From Paulownia fortunei (Eukaryota; Streptophyta; Magnoliopsida; Lamiales; Paulowniaceae): DNA of 64,000 bases. The notes under the pieces were generated by a model that was not told the origin of the DNA, did not search any database, and was given only the letters and a program-made list of their open reading frames with translations. The translations under genes and the position numbers were made by a program. The stretch lies in the NCBI GenBank assembly GCA_019321725.1, contig CM033107.1:19211445-19275444 (forward strand), written 5' to 3'. Below, one piece after another: positions 11,995-24,210 of this stretch (positions are counted from its first letter, which is position 1; every line of letters starts with the position of its first letter).

Positions 11995-12411
11995 TGTGCA
12001 AAAATGGAGTAAGTACGGTGCTATTTATTGAGGTGTAAATAGAAAATGCATTTATTGCACGTCTTTCTAATGGTCATACCTATGATATTCTATACTGTTA
12101 AAGGTTTTGAAATAACTCCTAAGACTTTAATTCCTCCTACATAAGCAGAAGTAGCAACATTCCCCATTAACCCCAGATTGCCTTCGCCGTACACTAAATG
12201 ATTTTTTTTTTGCTAAAGTTTTACCAAGGTTATTGGCTACCTCAATAAACTCATCATTTTTTCCTAGATCGGCTCTACAAAAGATAAATACATTTGAACT
12301 TGCGAGTAGAAGACCCTTTTTTTCTTTTTTTTGAAAGTGCGTTATGCAAAAATGAAGTAAGTACGGTGCTATTTATTAAGGTGTGAATAAAAAATGCATT
12401 TATTGCATGTC
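11718..12411. repeat. Tandem duplication of the LOG-like exon (347-bp period)
   Basis: The block 11718-12064 is repeated at 12065-12411. Shared landmarks are TAATGGTCATAC at 11721 and 12068, the CCTCCTACAT block, and GCATTTATTGCA(C/T)GTCTTT at the end. Differences are scattered single bases and T-run lengths, so the duplication followed or accompanied capture. The second copy encodes the same LOG N-terminus with changes in both reading and spelling (for example GCCTTCGCC for GCCTCTGCC). Neither copy has an obvious own promoter. Confidence 0.85.
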
Positions 12412-13532
12412 TTTTTTTTTTTATCAGAAAGGTTGAAAATAAGGACACAAAATATGAAAATTAACTACTTACACATGAACATGTAGTTGTGACTGTGGCT
12501 CACATTTTTCTCTGGTTTTACATCCAGTATCGGCTTAAACACCCTCTATGGGTCAAGATTTTGCTTTCTATCCAATTTTCTTATTAATTGAAAAATAAGG
12601 TCTTTTAATGTTAGGTTTCCAAGACTATAAAACTTATATTCACTCCGAAAGTGATTCCATAAATCAAGTATTGCACGATGCACTAATCTACAAGGATGCG
12701 TCTTAATAGTTAATAGAATGTCATCTAGAAACTACTTACTCAGTCCATCCTTAATGAATTGAATTTTATCTTTTTGATTTTTAAAAATCATTCCTAAGGA
12801 ACGACACTTTGTGTTGCAAGACTATCGAGCAATCTGTGAGAAACTTGTATTTTTTTGCCCTTTATTCTTTTGTGTATGAGCTTTTACCCAAACCAAATAT
12901 AGATCTAGTAAGAAAGTTTGAAAACTCATATGCTACTCTTACCTTTGATTCAATTATCCATCGTATGTCCCTTGGGATGCCCTTATACATAATCATCCTT
13001 AATCTTTCAATCCTAATTTGGTAAATTTTTAAAATTATATTTTTAGGAAAAAAAGAAAATGGATGCTTGAGATCTAGAAGGACGTCATCCATTGTGAAAT
13101 AATAAGGAAAAAAATGAGAAAGAGACAAAAAACTTTGTACATAAATTTCAATTATTTGGAAAATTGATAAGTCTAACTTCACTAGCCACGGAATACCGTT
13201 ATCCCCCACTTAATCGGAAAGGATCCTAACTTTTGTTAATTTTTACAATTTTTGCAGAAAGTGCAATTGTCTTTGAAAAAAATAGGCCACTAAAATCTAC
13301 ACTCTAAGATCTTTGCAGTGAATTTCTTTGTTGAAAAGTAACCACCACGTGCTCTTGCATGAAAAAAATTAAAAAAATTACTACATATCTCATTGTTAGC
13401 ATGCATCTTCGATTAAGACAAAACAAACTAGACAAAATAAATCTGTGATTGTGGGCTCCCATAGTCTTCTTTTCCATCCGTTGGGTTGCCCCCATCAAGC
13501 GCTTGGTTTAATGTCCTCACCCCGACATTGTC
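12412..13532 (-). other. Athila region downstream of pol, unrecognised
   Basis: This joins the LOG-like fragment to the end of Athila pol. A 115-residue open frame on the - strand (13209-12862) is the longest. It has no motif or family I recognise and no clear membrane or signal segment, so I do not call it a gene. An envelope-like frame can occur here in Athila elements, but nothing visible supports one. Confidence 0.4.
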
Positions 13533-16283
13533 TCATTTATCACTTCTCCACATAAGTAGGCTCATAGATGGAAACTCTTCCACGTTCTTGATTTGAAAGC
13601 TCTTATAGTAAGGTTTCAACATATGACCATTTACTTTGAACAATTTGCCCGTCTTTAAACTTTTTATCTCAACTGTACCATAAGTATAGATATTAGAAAT
13701 AATAAAAAGACCAACCCAACAATAATGCAATTTAATCTAAAATAATTTGAGGTGTGAATGAAATAAAAGAACTTTTTGACCGATGATAAAATATTCTCTA
13801 GAAATCATCTTGTCATGAAATGCCTTAGTCTTTTCTTTATTGATCCGGGAGCTCTCATAGACATCATTGCAAATTTTCTCAAGTTCTTGGAGTTGTAACT
13901 TCATTTGCTCCCCTGCTGCATCTATCTCTATATTACATTCTTCATCGCCCATCATGCTTTATTTTCTAACTCCACGCGGAGGTGACAAGGCTTCCTATAG
14001 ACTATTCAATATGGGACATGCCAATAGGAGTTTGTTAAGTGGTTTGATATACCACAATACATCAGCAAGGTGAATGCTCCAATCTTCCCAATCAATTTGA
14101 CCATTTTCTAAAGGATAGACTTGACATTCGTATTGGACACCTCCGTTTGCCTACTTATTTGTGGATAGTACAATGTGGAAACTCGATGTGTGATATCATA
14201 CTTTTTAAAAAAAACATTATTGACCCATTGCAAAAGTGGGTATCTCTATCGCTAATCATGGTTGTGACATTCCAAATATTGCAAAAATATGCTTCACAAA
14301 ATTTACAATAACTTTTAAATCATTAGTCCAAGTGGCTTTGACTTCTACTCACTTTGAGACATAATCAACAAGAAGTATAATATAAAGATGACCAAAAGAA
14401 TAGAGAAATGGTCCCATGAAATCGATGCCCCAAACATAAAAAATCTCCATAATAAGTATGGGAGTTTGTGGCATTTGATTTCTAGGTCCCAAGTTACCTG
14501 TACTTTAATACCGATCACAAGATTTAAAATGTCCACCATAGGCAAGAGAATGACAAAACTTTAAAATGGGAATAAAAATCACTCTCAGGTACATACCTTT
14601 TTATCACTTGATCAAAGCAATGCTTCCAAAGGTATGGATAATCCCAAATGCAGTATTTAGCATCACTATTGATCGTTTATTTTTTATGTCTTATTCAACT
14701 CAGTGACTAGGTAATTGACGATGTTGGCATACCAAGGGGTTGTTTCATTCATTGTAAGAAGTTGCTCTTCTAGGAAAGCTTCATTCAATGGTGGCGTAAC
14801 TTTCTTATGCACCAACCGATTAAAGTGGTCTACAACTAGGTTTTTGGATCCATTCTTGTTCTAGATTTTCAAATTAGATTCTTGTAAGAGAAGAAGCCAT
14901 CAAATGAGTCGGGGCTTAGCATCCTTCTTGGTGATCAAATATCTAAGAGTTGTATGATCAGAATAAATAATTACTTTTACACCAATAAAATAAGAACAAG
15001 ATTTTTCCAAAGCAAAATTAAATCATTTAAGGTGCGGGAAGCATAGTAAATGGATGAGGAGTCTTTTCTACTCATTGCCCTAATACGACACTCACTGCAT
15101 AGTCCTTGCATCGCACATAAGTTCAAAAGGAATTTTCTAATTTGGTGGTTAGATAATAGGGACAAATGTGAGGAATTCCTTTAGCTTGTTAAAAGTTATC
15201 ATGCATTGGTCATCAAATCAAAAGTGGCATCCTTTTGCAGCAATCTACACAAGAGGAGTGCTATTTTGGAAAATCTTTAATAAACATGTGATAAAAACTT
15301 GCATGTCCAAGAAAGGAGTGAATCTCCATAACATTACTGCGTTGAGGCAAAGAACGCACAAGATCAATTTTAGATTTATCAACCTCAATCCCCCTAGCAG
15401 AAATAACAAACCTCAATACTATCCCTTGATCAACCACAAAGTGATATTTTTCCTAATTCAACACAAGGTTAGTTTCAATGCATCTTTGAAGAACAAGTGT
15501 AAGGTTATCTAAGCATTTATCAAATGAATTACCATAAACACTAAAATTATCCTTGAATCCCTCTATGATGTTCTCAATGTACTCAGAGAAAATGCTTACC
15601 TTTGAAATATAGCTGATGTGTTGCAAAGTCCGAATAGCATACATCGGTAGAAAAATGTACCAAATAGGCATATGAAGGTCATCTTCTCTTGGTCCTCTAG
15701 GGCAATGATAATTTGATTGTAATCTGAGTAGCCATCAAGAAAATAATAATAAGAATGACTAGATAATCATTCAAGTATTTGATCAATGAAAGGTAAAGAA
15801 AATTGATTCTTACGAGTAGAATAGTCAAGCATCATATATTCAATGCAGACTTGCCATCCAGTTTCAACTCTTTGAGGTACTAACTCTTGACAATCATTTT
15901 ACAACACAGTGATACCAAATTTCTTTGGAACCACTTGGACTGGACTTTCCCACTTGCTATCTGAAATAGGCTAGATGACCCCAACATCAAGGAGTTTCAA
16001 TATTTCTTTTTTCACAACTTCCAACATGGGTAGATTTAACTTCCTTTGGGCCTCCCTCGTGGGTGGATCCCTCCTCAAGCAAGATCTAGTGCATGCACAT
16101 AGATGGGCTTATTCTTTTAATATCAGCAATGGCCCATCCAATAGTCGTCTTGTACTCACAAAGCACCCTAACAAGCTTATTCTCTTGTGTATCAGTGAGA
16201 CCTTTAACATTGATAATTGGAAGCATTTTTTTCTTACCCAAATACATATATTTGAGATGCTCTGAGAGTGATTTGAGCTCCAA
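13533..16283 (-). pseudogene. Athila-type gypsy pol: reverse transcriptase, RNase H and integrase, decayed
   Basis: Read on the - strand from 16283 the order is RT, RNase H, integrase. The RT begins with LELKSLSEHLKYMYLG-like wording, then AIADIKRISPSMCMH, and at 15671-15453 the fingers/palm region with FKDNFSVYG where intact copies have F-x-DDFSVFG. One catalytic Asp is therefore replaced by Asn, followed by LVLQRCIETNLVLN. RNase H remnants near 15110-14980 include a YYASRTLND motif. Integrase remnants at 14545-14345 correspond to the core stretch around the catalytic Asp. At 13730-13533 the tail reads VEIKSLKTGKLFKVNGHMLK, typical of the Athila pol end. Many stops and frameshifts separate these blocks. 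The wording (ADIKGISPSICMH, NLVLNWEKCHF style) is specific to Athila. No active enzyme can come from it. Confidence 0.85.
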
Positions 16284-16316
16284 GATAGGTGTCTGTTGTT
16301 AGAGTAGTACCTGGCG

Positions 16317-18449
16317 TGCTAATTAGATTGGGTATCTTTTCTACTATTGTATTTGTAAAAAATAATCTTTTTCAAATCATATTAATAAAATAATATTTTC
16401 TTTATTTTTAATTGCTTCTTTTAATTAGATAAAGTTCCTAAATCAAACTTAGCTACGGGGCATGGTCATGCATTTGATGGTAATCATGGAATATGCCTTT
16501 ATGACTTTGGCTTTAAATTAATTTTGACTTAAGAGCTTTTTGAGATAAAACATCGAATAGCCCAATAGACTCACACATATGATGCATGCTTGCATGAGGA
16601 AGATGTCTTGCTCTATGGACATTGGCATAGTAACGCTAGTATATATATGCAGGTGCTTGTTAGAAAACAAATACACTGAACAGGCCCACTGAAATTTCTT
16701 AATTGGAAACTTATTTATCGAGATAAGAAATCCTATGTTACGATAGTACATGATTATTTTTTTGACTTGAAACACCATGGTAGACTTATGCATGTCGTGT
16801 TTCATTTTGATGTATCTTTTGATTAACTAACAATCACAAAGGGGATACATTGAATGTTGCATTGATATGTATAGAGGTTAATGAGTGGTCAATAAAAGAT
16901 TCATCACTTATCTGGTAGAACAAATGAATCTTCTATATTTTCATAATTCATGACTCAAAAGTCTTTGATCAAGGCAGGATGTTAGATGGGGATTCTCTAG
17001 CAATTTGTCATAAGTTATTGAAAGTTGAAATAAAATTATAGTTATTGAGCAATTAGAGTTTTGACTATTGATTCATGCCCTACACTCAATCGGGAGATAA
17101 GTTGATGGAAAGACTTTACGTGTATGATACTCGTAATTGAAATAGGTTCACTTGCTATTTCACCTAAATTTAGGTAGTTATGATATACTTGCTAGGTGTT
17201 TCTCATGACTTATAAGGTTCTTGAAATTAAGGAGTTAATTTCAAGTGGATTAATTAATTGGATTAATTAATCAGAATAATTATTATTATTCATAAGTTGC
17301 AAATGTTGCAAGCCCACTGCTAACTTAGTTATGAACCTAAAGGGTCACACATAATTTGAGATGGAACATTTCTAATTTAGGAATTGATCAAAAGGGTTGG
17401 ATTTATTTAATTAATAGAGATTAATTAATTGGGGCTTAAATTAATTCAATGAGTTGAATTAATTATTCAATTAAATAATTAAATTATTTAATTGGACCTA
17501 ATAAGATGAAGGAGCCCAATTAGAGTGAAATGATTATTTGATTGGATCAAATTAATTGTGTAGTCCATAAATTAATTTAATTATTAAATTAATTTACTTA
17601 AGTAAATAATTAAATTATTTAATTGGGTCTAATTTGATTAGATGGGCTAGATAAAATTAATTAATTTGGGTAAGACAATTAATTGGATTAATTATGGAAT
17701 TTATTTTAAAGTTGAAGCTTAATTCAAAAAAACCTATTAGGAAATGCCCATGAAAGTAATTGAAAAATGATGAAAAAGTCAAGAGTTTGGAATTCTTGGG
17801 TAATCTTGAATATTTTTGGAAGATATGAAAGAGATAAAATTGGAAAAAGTTTGAATAAATAAAAATATTTCCAACCAAACAAAAGGAGACACAAAATACC
17901 AGAAGTAGGACTCTTGGAATATTGAGCCCTCTATTTATACCTCATGGCTGAAAATTGTAAGATGTAGAAACATCTGTATAATTTTTGGCCATATAGAAAT
18001 TAAGAGAAGAAAATTATTTTCTTCATCCATCATTTTTCTCCAAAAATTTCATCTTTAAGTATTAATTCTTTTATCATAAGTTGATAACATGAATTAATAT
18101 TTTCTATACACACTTCATCAACTAGATTAAAAAAGAAATCAAAATTGCTAGCAGAAGTCTGATTTTGTATTCTTACTCAAAGTATGGATTAGTTTAGATG
18201 AGAGACATTTGGATCCTTGTGAACCAAATTCAGAAAATGGGCTACATTTGATTGTTTTATACCCTACGATAATCAGAGTACAAAGAAAGTTTTAAATCGA
18301 TACTTTTATTATTTTATTACAATCATTGGAAATTGCGATATCATTAAAAATCGCATTGGATTCGGGGTATTACTATAATTGCTATAGTTTAATGTTTTTA
18401 AAAATTTTATTTTCTACTACGCATACTCCGGGATCATGCGAACCTAACA
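16317..18449 (+). mobile_element. Solo LTR of a Ty1/copia family (2.1 kb) inserted in Athila pol
   Basis: The block starts TGCTAATTAG and ends CGAACCTAACA, with TG...CA ends. It aligns over its whole length, inverted, with the LTR at 58893-61003, whose length (2111 bp) is nearly the same. Shared landmarks include CGGGATCATGCGAAC, the long series of AATTAATT words, and the block CCACTGCTAACTTAGTT. A third, partial copy is at 55131-55833. No internal domain or primer-binding site is attached on either side, so it is a solo LTR left by recombination between two LTRs. The direct repeat ACCTG occurs at 16309-16313 and 18449-18453 and may be the remains of the 5-bp target duplication. It separates Athila protease from reverse transcriptase. 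Confidence 0.8.
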
Positions 18450-19150
18450 CCTGCACCACAGAAGCTAAAAGCCTCTCATTAGTCAGTAGTAAAGCAATTT
18501 AAGAAATATTATACCTTGTATGTTTTGGGCAATGAGTCCAATCCTTCCACAACTTTCTCTATATTCTACAATACTTGAACATTCATTTTTGTCTCTTTCA
18601 AGTCTCCCATGTAGAGATTGTTTTTCAAAACAACCTCAAATCTATCATTGCCAGTTAATTCAAAAAATTATTGTGCTAAAACATCAATAATATCAATTAA
18701 AAAAATAGAATGCATATCACTAGGATATCTCATAACTTCAAAGATATTAAATCTAATAACTTCACCATTAAATTCCATAGACAATGTACCATCATGAACA
18801 TCAATTTTAGTTCGAGCTATTTTAGGGAATGGTCTGCCTAAGAGGATAGGTATAAAGTGTGAGGACCTATCATCCTCCATCACAAGAATATACAAATTCG
18901 CTGGAAAACTAATTCATTTACTTGTATCAAAACATCCTCCACAACTCCTTAAAGGTATGCATTTGATCTATCCATTAATTGGATAACACCAGTTTCTTCT
19001 TAAGAGCCTAGATTTAAAGTGGAATATGACATAACATTGATTGATTGTCCTAAATCTAACATGCATTTTTCAAACCTAGTGTTGCTAATTGTATATGGAA
19101 TGGTGAAGGCCCCAGGGTCTTTGCACATTGTAGGGAGCTTTTTTTAAAGA
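18450..19150 (-). pseudogene. Athila protease region remnant
   Basis: On the - strand the block near 19140-19080 reads KLPTMCKDPGAFTIPYTI followed by DLGQSINVM, the altered D-(S/T/L)-G-(A)-S catalytic neighbourhood of the Athila aspartic protease. At 18895-18668 it continues with ILLGRPFPKIARTKIDV, MEFNGEVIRFNIF and AMRYPSD-like wording, the usual end of the Athila protease domain. The protease matures the Gag-Pol polyprotein. Stops break the frame (for example after the LNLGS block). The solo copia LTR interrupts it on the pol side. Confidence 0.8.
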
Positions 19151-19960
19151 ACTACCTAAATACTCCCCCACACTTACTTCTTCATCTCATCTCAACTTAC
19201 TTTTGTTAGTGCATAGCTCCTTGAGAAATTTGGTATAGCAAGGCACTTACTTGTTGGCATCAAGAAGTGGGATGTTCACCTATATTTTTTGAAAGGTCTC
19301 AATATCTCTTTTCTTTCTCATCTTTCTTAGATCTTGCTAACCTGTAAGAAAAAGATGGAGGTGTTACATAAGTATGAGAGAGAGGTTTATGAGTAGTTAC
19401 TGATTTGGATTCTCTTTGGTTGTGAGTGGTGGTTTGGTAAGAAGATAAGGGTCCACAAAGGGAGAAGTAGTACTTCTTGTCTTGTCTTTCTCCAACTATT
19501 TGGATATATCTTTTATGGGCAAGGTGGTTTACTCCAACTACTTTCCTATCCTAAGGGTCATGACACTTGCATTTTTCTTGGGATTCACCACAGGTTGAGA
19601 AGATAGCTTGCCTGATCCTTGAGCTTCCACCTGACTTAAGCTAGTAGCCATTTGCCCACTTGATTCTCAATATATTGGAGATGAGCTTGTAATGTTTGTT
19701 GGAATTGAATGGTATTAGTAGCAAGAGTTTTAACAAAATCTTCAAGAGATGTACCTACTTGTTGTGGAGTTGGTGGTGGTTGAAGTTGATATGATAGTTG
19801 TGCCTTCAACTAAAAGTAACCCCGATAGACAATTAGATACAGAAAATAGAGCAGTCTGTTGTTGGTTTCCATACCTCAAATTTGGATAATCCTTGCACCC
19901 TTCATTGTAAGTATTGGATCAAGGATCATATCTTTGCATTGCTTGCCCTGAATAATCACC
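19151..19960 (-). pseudogene. Athila gag C-terminal / linker region, decayed
   Basis: The sequence connects recognisable gag and protease and is in the expected place for the variable, low-complexity gag tail. Short open stretches rich in Gln, Thr and Ser can be read on the - strand, but no motif is conserved enough to describe. Its assignment rests on position. Confidence 0.45.
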
Positions 19961-20880
19961 AACTGCATTTGCTTGCTCAGTTGTGCTTTCTTGAAGGGTT
20001 AGGCATATATCAGTAGGATGTCCTATCATGCAACAATTTCCATATACTTTAAACTATTATCCTACAGCCAATTGTTGCACAAGAGAGATAAGATGTGAAA
20101 TTTTTTGTTCAAGAGTAGAAGTACTTACCTTATTAACGATCTTCAGTGGTGGTGGTGGATCATTATAGGTTACGAATTGTTGGAATTGACAGCCATATTT
20201 GCAATCAAGTTTCTTACTGCATTTGGTGTTTTGTCAACTAGTGCTCCTCCAACAACATTAATCATACTTCTATCCATAGGCATTAGTACCTCATAAAAAT
20301 ATTATATAAAAAGTTGGTCACTTATCTGGTGATGGGAGCAACTAGCACATAATTTTTTAAACATCTCCCAATAATCATAAAGAGATTATCCATTGTATTG
20401 TCGGATTCCACAAATTTTCTTTCGACTTATCATCTTATTTAATGTGGTGACAGTACCAAAAGGTAAGTAGTAAGCCATTCTTTATTTGAATCCACCAATG
20501 AGAATGGAAAGGCTATGAGTTTGATGTGTTCTTCTAAAATACCAGCCGATTTCAAGCTTGAACAAACTACATGGAATTCCTTGAGGTGCTTGTTTGGGTC
20601 CTCTCCTGCAAAGCCATGGAAAGTAGGAAGAACATGGATCATACCTGATTTGAGTTCGAAGCCCGCTTCAAGATTGGGGTATGTGATGCAAAGCGGTTGG
20701 TTCTACAAATTAGGTGAAAATAACTCCTTCAACGTTCTATAATTTTGGGTCATTACAATAGTTTTGGATTAATGAGAAGTGTCAAGAGTAGGATGAGGAG
20801 TTTCATACTCTAGCTTAGGTGATGAATTGATTTGGGGTATATGTGGAGGCAATGGTGGCATCGGTGTTGTTAAATTGATC
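19961..20880 (-). pseudogene. Athila gag remnant
   Basis: Translated on the - strand from about 20870 it shows RTLKELFSPNL, QPLCITYPNLE and FELKSGMIHVLPTFHG, then GEDPNKHLKEFHVVCSSL, which is the signature of Athila gag. The frame 20642-20439 covers the best-preserved part. Further on, near 20040-19970, a zinc-knuckle-like CCMIGHPTDICLTLQE and SNTYNEG(C)KDYPN appear, the usual C-terminal region. Gag forms the capsid of the intracellular particle. Several stops interrupt it. Confidence 0.8.
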
Positions 20881-21022
20881 CAAATCTATTCAAGCCTAAA
20901 CTTAAAATCTCTGATAACATAAACACCTCAAAATAACAAGAAAAGAAACCAAATTAAACTATCAACATAAAATATATAAAATAAAATAAAAAACTTGAAG
21001 ACAATAAATCAATTAGACATTT

Positions 21023-21050
21023 GGTCCCGGACAACAATGCCAAAATTTAA
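21023..21050 (-). other. Athila primer-binding site
   Basis: Directly inside the 5' LTR, the - strand reads TTTTGGCATTGTTGTCCGGG. This corresponds to the TTTGGCGCCGTTGCCGGGGA-type site of Athila elements with a few changes. It fixes the orientation of the element and the inner end of the LTR at 21055. Confidence 0.6.
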
Positions 21051-21054
21051 TGCG

Positions 21055-22502
21055 TGTCGTTACATATACCATATTAAAATCTTACTACTAAAATAATTTT
21101 ATAAGTATAATGCAAGTAAGGGTCGATCCCATAAAGACCAAAGCTAATTAATTTATTATCGACTCTATAGCTAAAGACTCGACTCATTAATAATGTGTTA
21201 TAATTAAGAAATCAAAGTAATAAATTAATAAAGATTAGGGATCCACTCTTCAGTTTTAGAAATATGAATGATTATTTATTATTTATTTTTTACTTATTTT
21301 TAAATACCACTATTGAAATCAATACACAATGAAGGATCAAATGGGAAGATACTATCAGATAACTCATGTATTATTGTGATAATGATATTATCTTATTGTC
21401 TATAAATTATCTTTTAATGCTAATACTTACTTATGGGATCAAATATTTAAGCACACATTTATCCACAACAAATCAAAGTTTCATTTTAGCAGTCGGTATA
21501 GTAAAACCAGACATCTAGCTAAATGAACCAAGATAATTGTTGTACCATTATTGATACATAAATAAAGAACCGTCACTAAACAAGGAGGGTTTAATTATAA
21601 ATTAGGATAATAATACAATACATTTAAATGTTATGCACTTTTATAATCATTCATCTTCCTCCATCAAGAGGTTCATCCTTTATTCTTAGTTAAATAAAAT
21701 TTAGAAATACATAATAAAAATAGAGAAAACTAAAAATAAAAGAAAAACTAAAGAATATGTTTTTATTACAACTAGAAAACTTAATATAAAAGGGATGTGT
21801 TGATTTGATTAACTAATTTATAGAAAATGAAACTAAACTAAAATGCGAAGAATAAAAAGTGCATAAATGAGTACAAGATTGATGAAGTTTTGATTAATAT
21901 TTTATTCGACACCTCTAGATAATAAATTGTAAATTGGCATTAATATTACTCCCACTTTTTCTTTGAAACTACCCTTCGTAGGTGACAACAAGCTCTATTA
22001 TCTCAATCTTTCTATAGTTTTTCGTTAGATAGAACAAACTCTCTACCTAATTTACTAACCATTAAATAATCTAGAGTAAGCTCTCTAGATTTAATTTAAC
22101 AGAAGCATTAAGATGAGAAAGATTGATCTAAACAATAAACATACATGCTAAAATTATTCAACTTATGTTATGCTCTACATCATGATTAACAAAACATCCC
22201 ATAATCATTAATCACAATTTACTACTTATGATTAGAAATTCAATACAAACACAAATCAATAATTCTAATATAGTTTTAGGTAATTCTCAAATCTTACTTA
22301 ATTGAGCGAAATTGCACAAATTCATGTCTAGGGTTTTAAAATCACTTTTAACCAAATTGTAGATTTAGCCTAACATACTTGAAAATAATAAGAAGAATAA
22401 AACTAACAACATTAGAAATTCAAGAAATTGGAAAGAAAAAAGTGGAATAAAAATATCAATATGGATGAATTCTCTTAGAAGAAATTACAAGGTTTCTTAT
22501 TA
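21055..22502 (-). mobile_element. 5' LTR of the Athila element, truncated
   Basis: The block begins TGTCGTTACATATACC beside the primer-binding site and aligns with the 3' LTR from 6848 on, apart from indels (the 3' copy has about 90 extra bases near 8050-8150). Similarity stops at about 22502, roughly 0.85 kb before the expected outer end. There the leader of a copia element begins. The outer part of this LTR was therefore lost when the copia fragment became joined to it. Confidence 0.7.
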
Positions 22503-23468
22503 GGATAAACAATTTTAATAAGGGTAGAGTTTGGATGGTGAGACTCTTTATTTTTTGGGGAATAATAAAAGAGAGCAAGGTGGAGAAAAGAATGGATTCA
22601 AGACCCATGAATATATGGGTGATACATTTATGTAACAAATAGAAATTATTAACATTAGATTGGCCATTGATCCATTTTGGCTCATGTGGATCACATAGGA
22701 TGAAGGCTTATGATCATCCCATTATATATGTATGATAGATGCATGCATATGTTTATTTAATATTTTCTTATAATTATAATTGCAATCTTAGGAATGGTGC
22801 AATATTAAATAAACAACATAATAAAATAATGAGGTCTTGGTAAAATAGAACCCTCACTAAGAAATATTCTAAGTTTAAGGAATTTTTTAAGTAAATTAAT
22901 GGGCAATATTGGCTGGGTCTAATCATCCAAGCCTTATATCGAAAGTAGTTGGCATATGAAATGCTACCATATTTAGTCAGTTGGCCATGAGTCATGGGTA
23001 TGTGCTAAGTGGAGATAATAGTTGTGACCGCATCTAGCTTAGAGATGCCCATTGGGTACAAGGGCTAAGGTTGTTGGCCACGAGTCATGGGACTTTAGTT
23101 CTCTTACTCATATAGACGTTTGATACGACATATTTGACACTTAATATCACACGGGCTCATAAAATTAGGGTGTAAGAAAAGTAATGAGGTAAAATAGCTT
23201 GAGGGTTGCATGAGAATGCAATTCCTAAAGTGTTAGCTACTTTTTAATTTTATCACATAAGCTCATAAAATTGAAGTGTATGATATGGCTAATTGGACTT
23301 CAGCCCTCTAGGAAATATGATCTCCCAAATATCCATTTAAGGGGGTGATGGAATTTAAATAAAATAGTAGAAGATATTTATGACTAAAGACCTTATTATA
23401 AATGAATAAATTGTTAAATGTATGCTTAATTTTCTGCCTCGCATATTTTTAGATATTTAATTTATAAA
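22503..23468 (+). mobile_element. Copia leader region
   Basis: This is similar, in inverted sense, to the leader between primer-binding site and gag at 57451-58350. Shared wording includes GATCATCCCAT/GATGATCATGG, ACATAGGATGAAGG-like and TGCATGCATATGTTTATTTAAT. The matching LTR and primer-binding site are missing on the left, where the truncated Athila LTR begins. It is non-coding. Confidence 0.55.
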
Positions 23469-24210
23469 ATGACTAAAAATCCACTTGTATCAATTCTTAA
23501 TACCAATAAACTCACATGTCCCAACATGTCGACTAGCTGAGGAACCTTCAAATTATTTTCAGTCCTAAAAGAGGGCTTATGCCTTGGATGTGAAACTACC
23601 ATCAGATCCACCGATGGATTCCAATAGGAAAAGCTTGGGGAACATTGTAAGCAAGTTGACGATGATCTACAAGTTTGGTATTATATGATAGTATCATTGT
23701 CAAATGAGTTACAAAGATAACATGAAGGTATGGAACATGCTGCCAATATATATCTTCATCTAAATAAATTGTATGGTGAACATACAAGGTAGGCTAGATA
23801 CTAAGTATTTAAGGAGCTCTCTCAATGCTGTATGATGGAGGGCTCTTCGATCCATGACCTTAGACTGAATATGATAGCCTTGATTGAGAGACTCGAGTCC
23901 TTTGGAGTTATTATGGCTAATGAACTCTATATAGATCTCATACTACAGTCTTTGCCACTATCATTTGATTCATTTGTGGTAAACGTCAACATGTACAAAA
24001 TGGAGAAAAAAGAGAAGGCTGTCTTTCTCGTTAGTTCTTTATCCCAATCTAAGATTAAAAAGTCAAAAAAGAAATAAAATAAGAAAGGTTCTTCTAAGAA
24101 GGCCAAGGGTTTGAAGACCTCTGGTAGAATGAGCAAGGTTTCAAAGTAGAAGATAACTACCACTACTGTGGCAAGTTAGGGCATTGAGAGAGGAATTGCA
24201 AGAAGTATCT
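23469..24210 (+). pseudogene. Ty1/copia gag remnant
   Basis: The start MTKNPLVSIL matches the start of the gag at 57450 (MVKNPLISIL). The body shows LYGEHTRQARY-like wording with stops, MMEGSSIHDLRLNMI, ERLESFGVIM, LYIDLILQSLPLSFDSFVV and NMYKMEKKE, then a Lys-rich stretch. At about 24155-24200 a CCHC zinc knuckle is readable (HYCGKLGH-x4-C, with the Trp position turned into a stop). This is a UBN2-type copia gag, which packages element RNA. Several stops and frameshifts make it non-functional. The best open part is 23832-24077. Confidence 0.85.

Noticed and set aside
12862..13209. 115-codon - strand frame after Athila pol as an envelope-like gene
   Set aside because: No signal peptide, transmembrane pattern or similarity I recognise; kept only as part of the Athila downstream region.
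21118..21134. GGGTCGATCCC, resembling a tRNA T-loop
   Set aside because: It recurs in both Athila LTRs and no acceptor, D or anticodon arm can be built around it.
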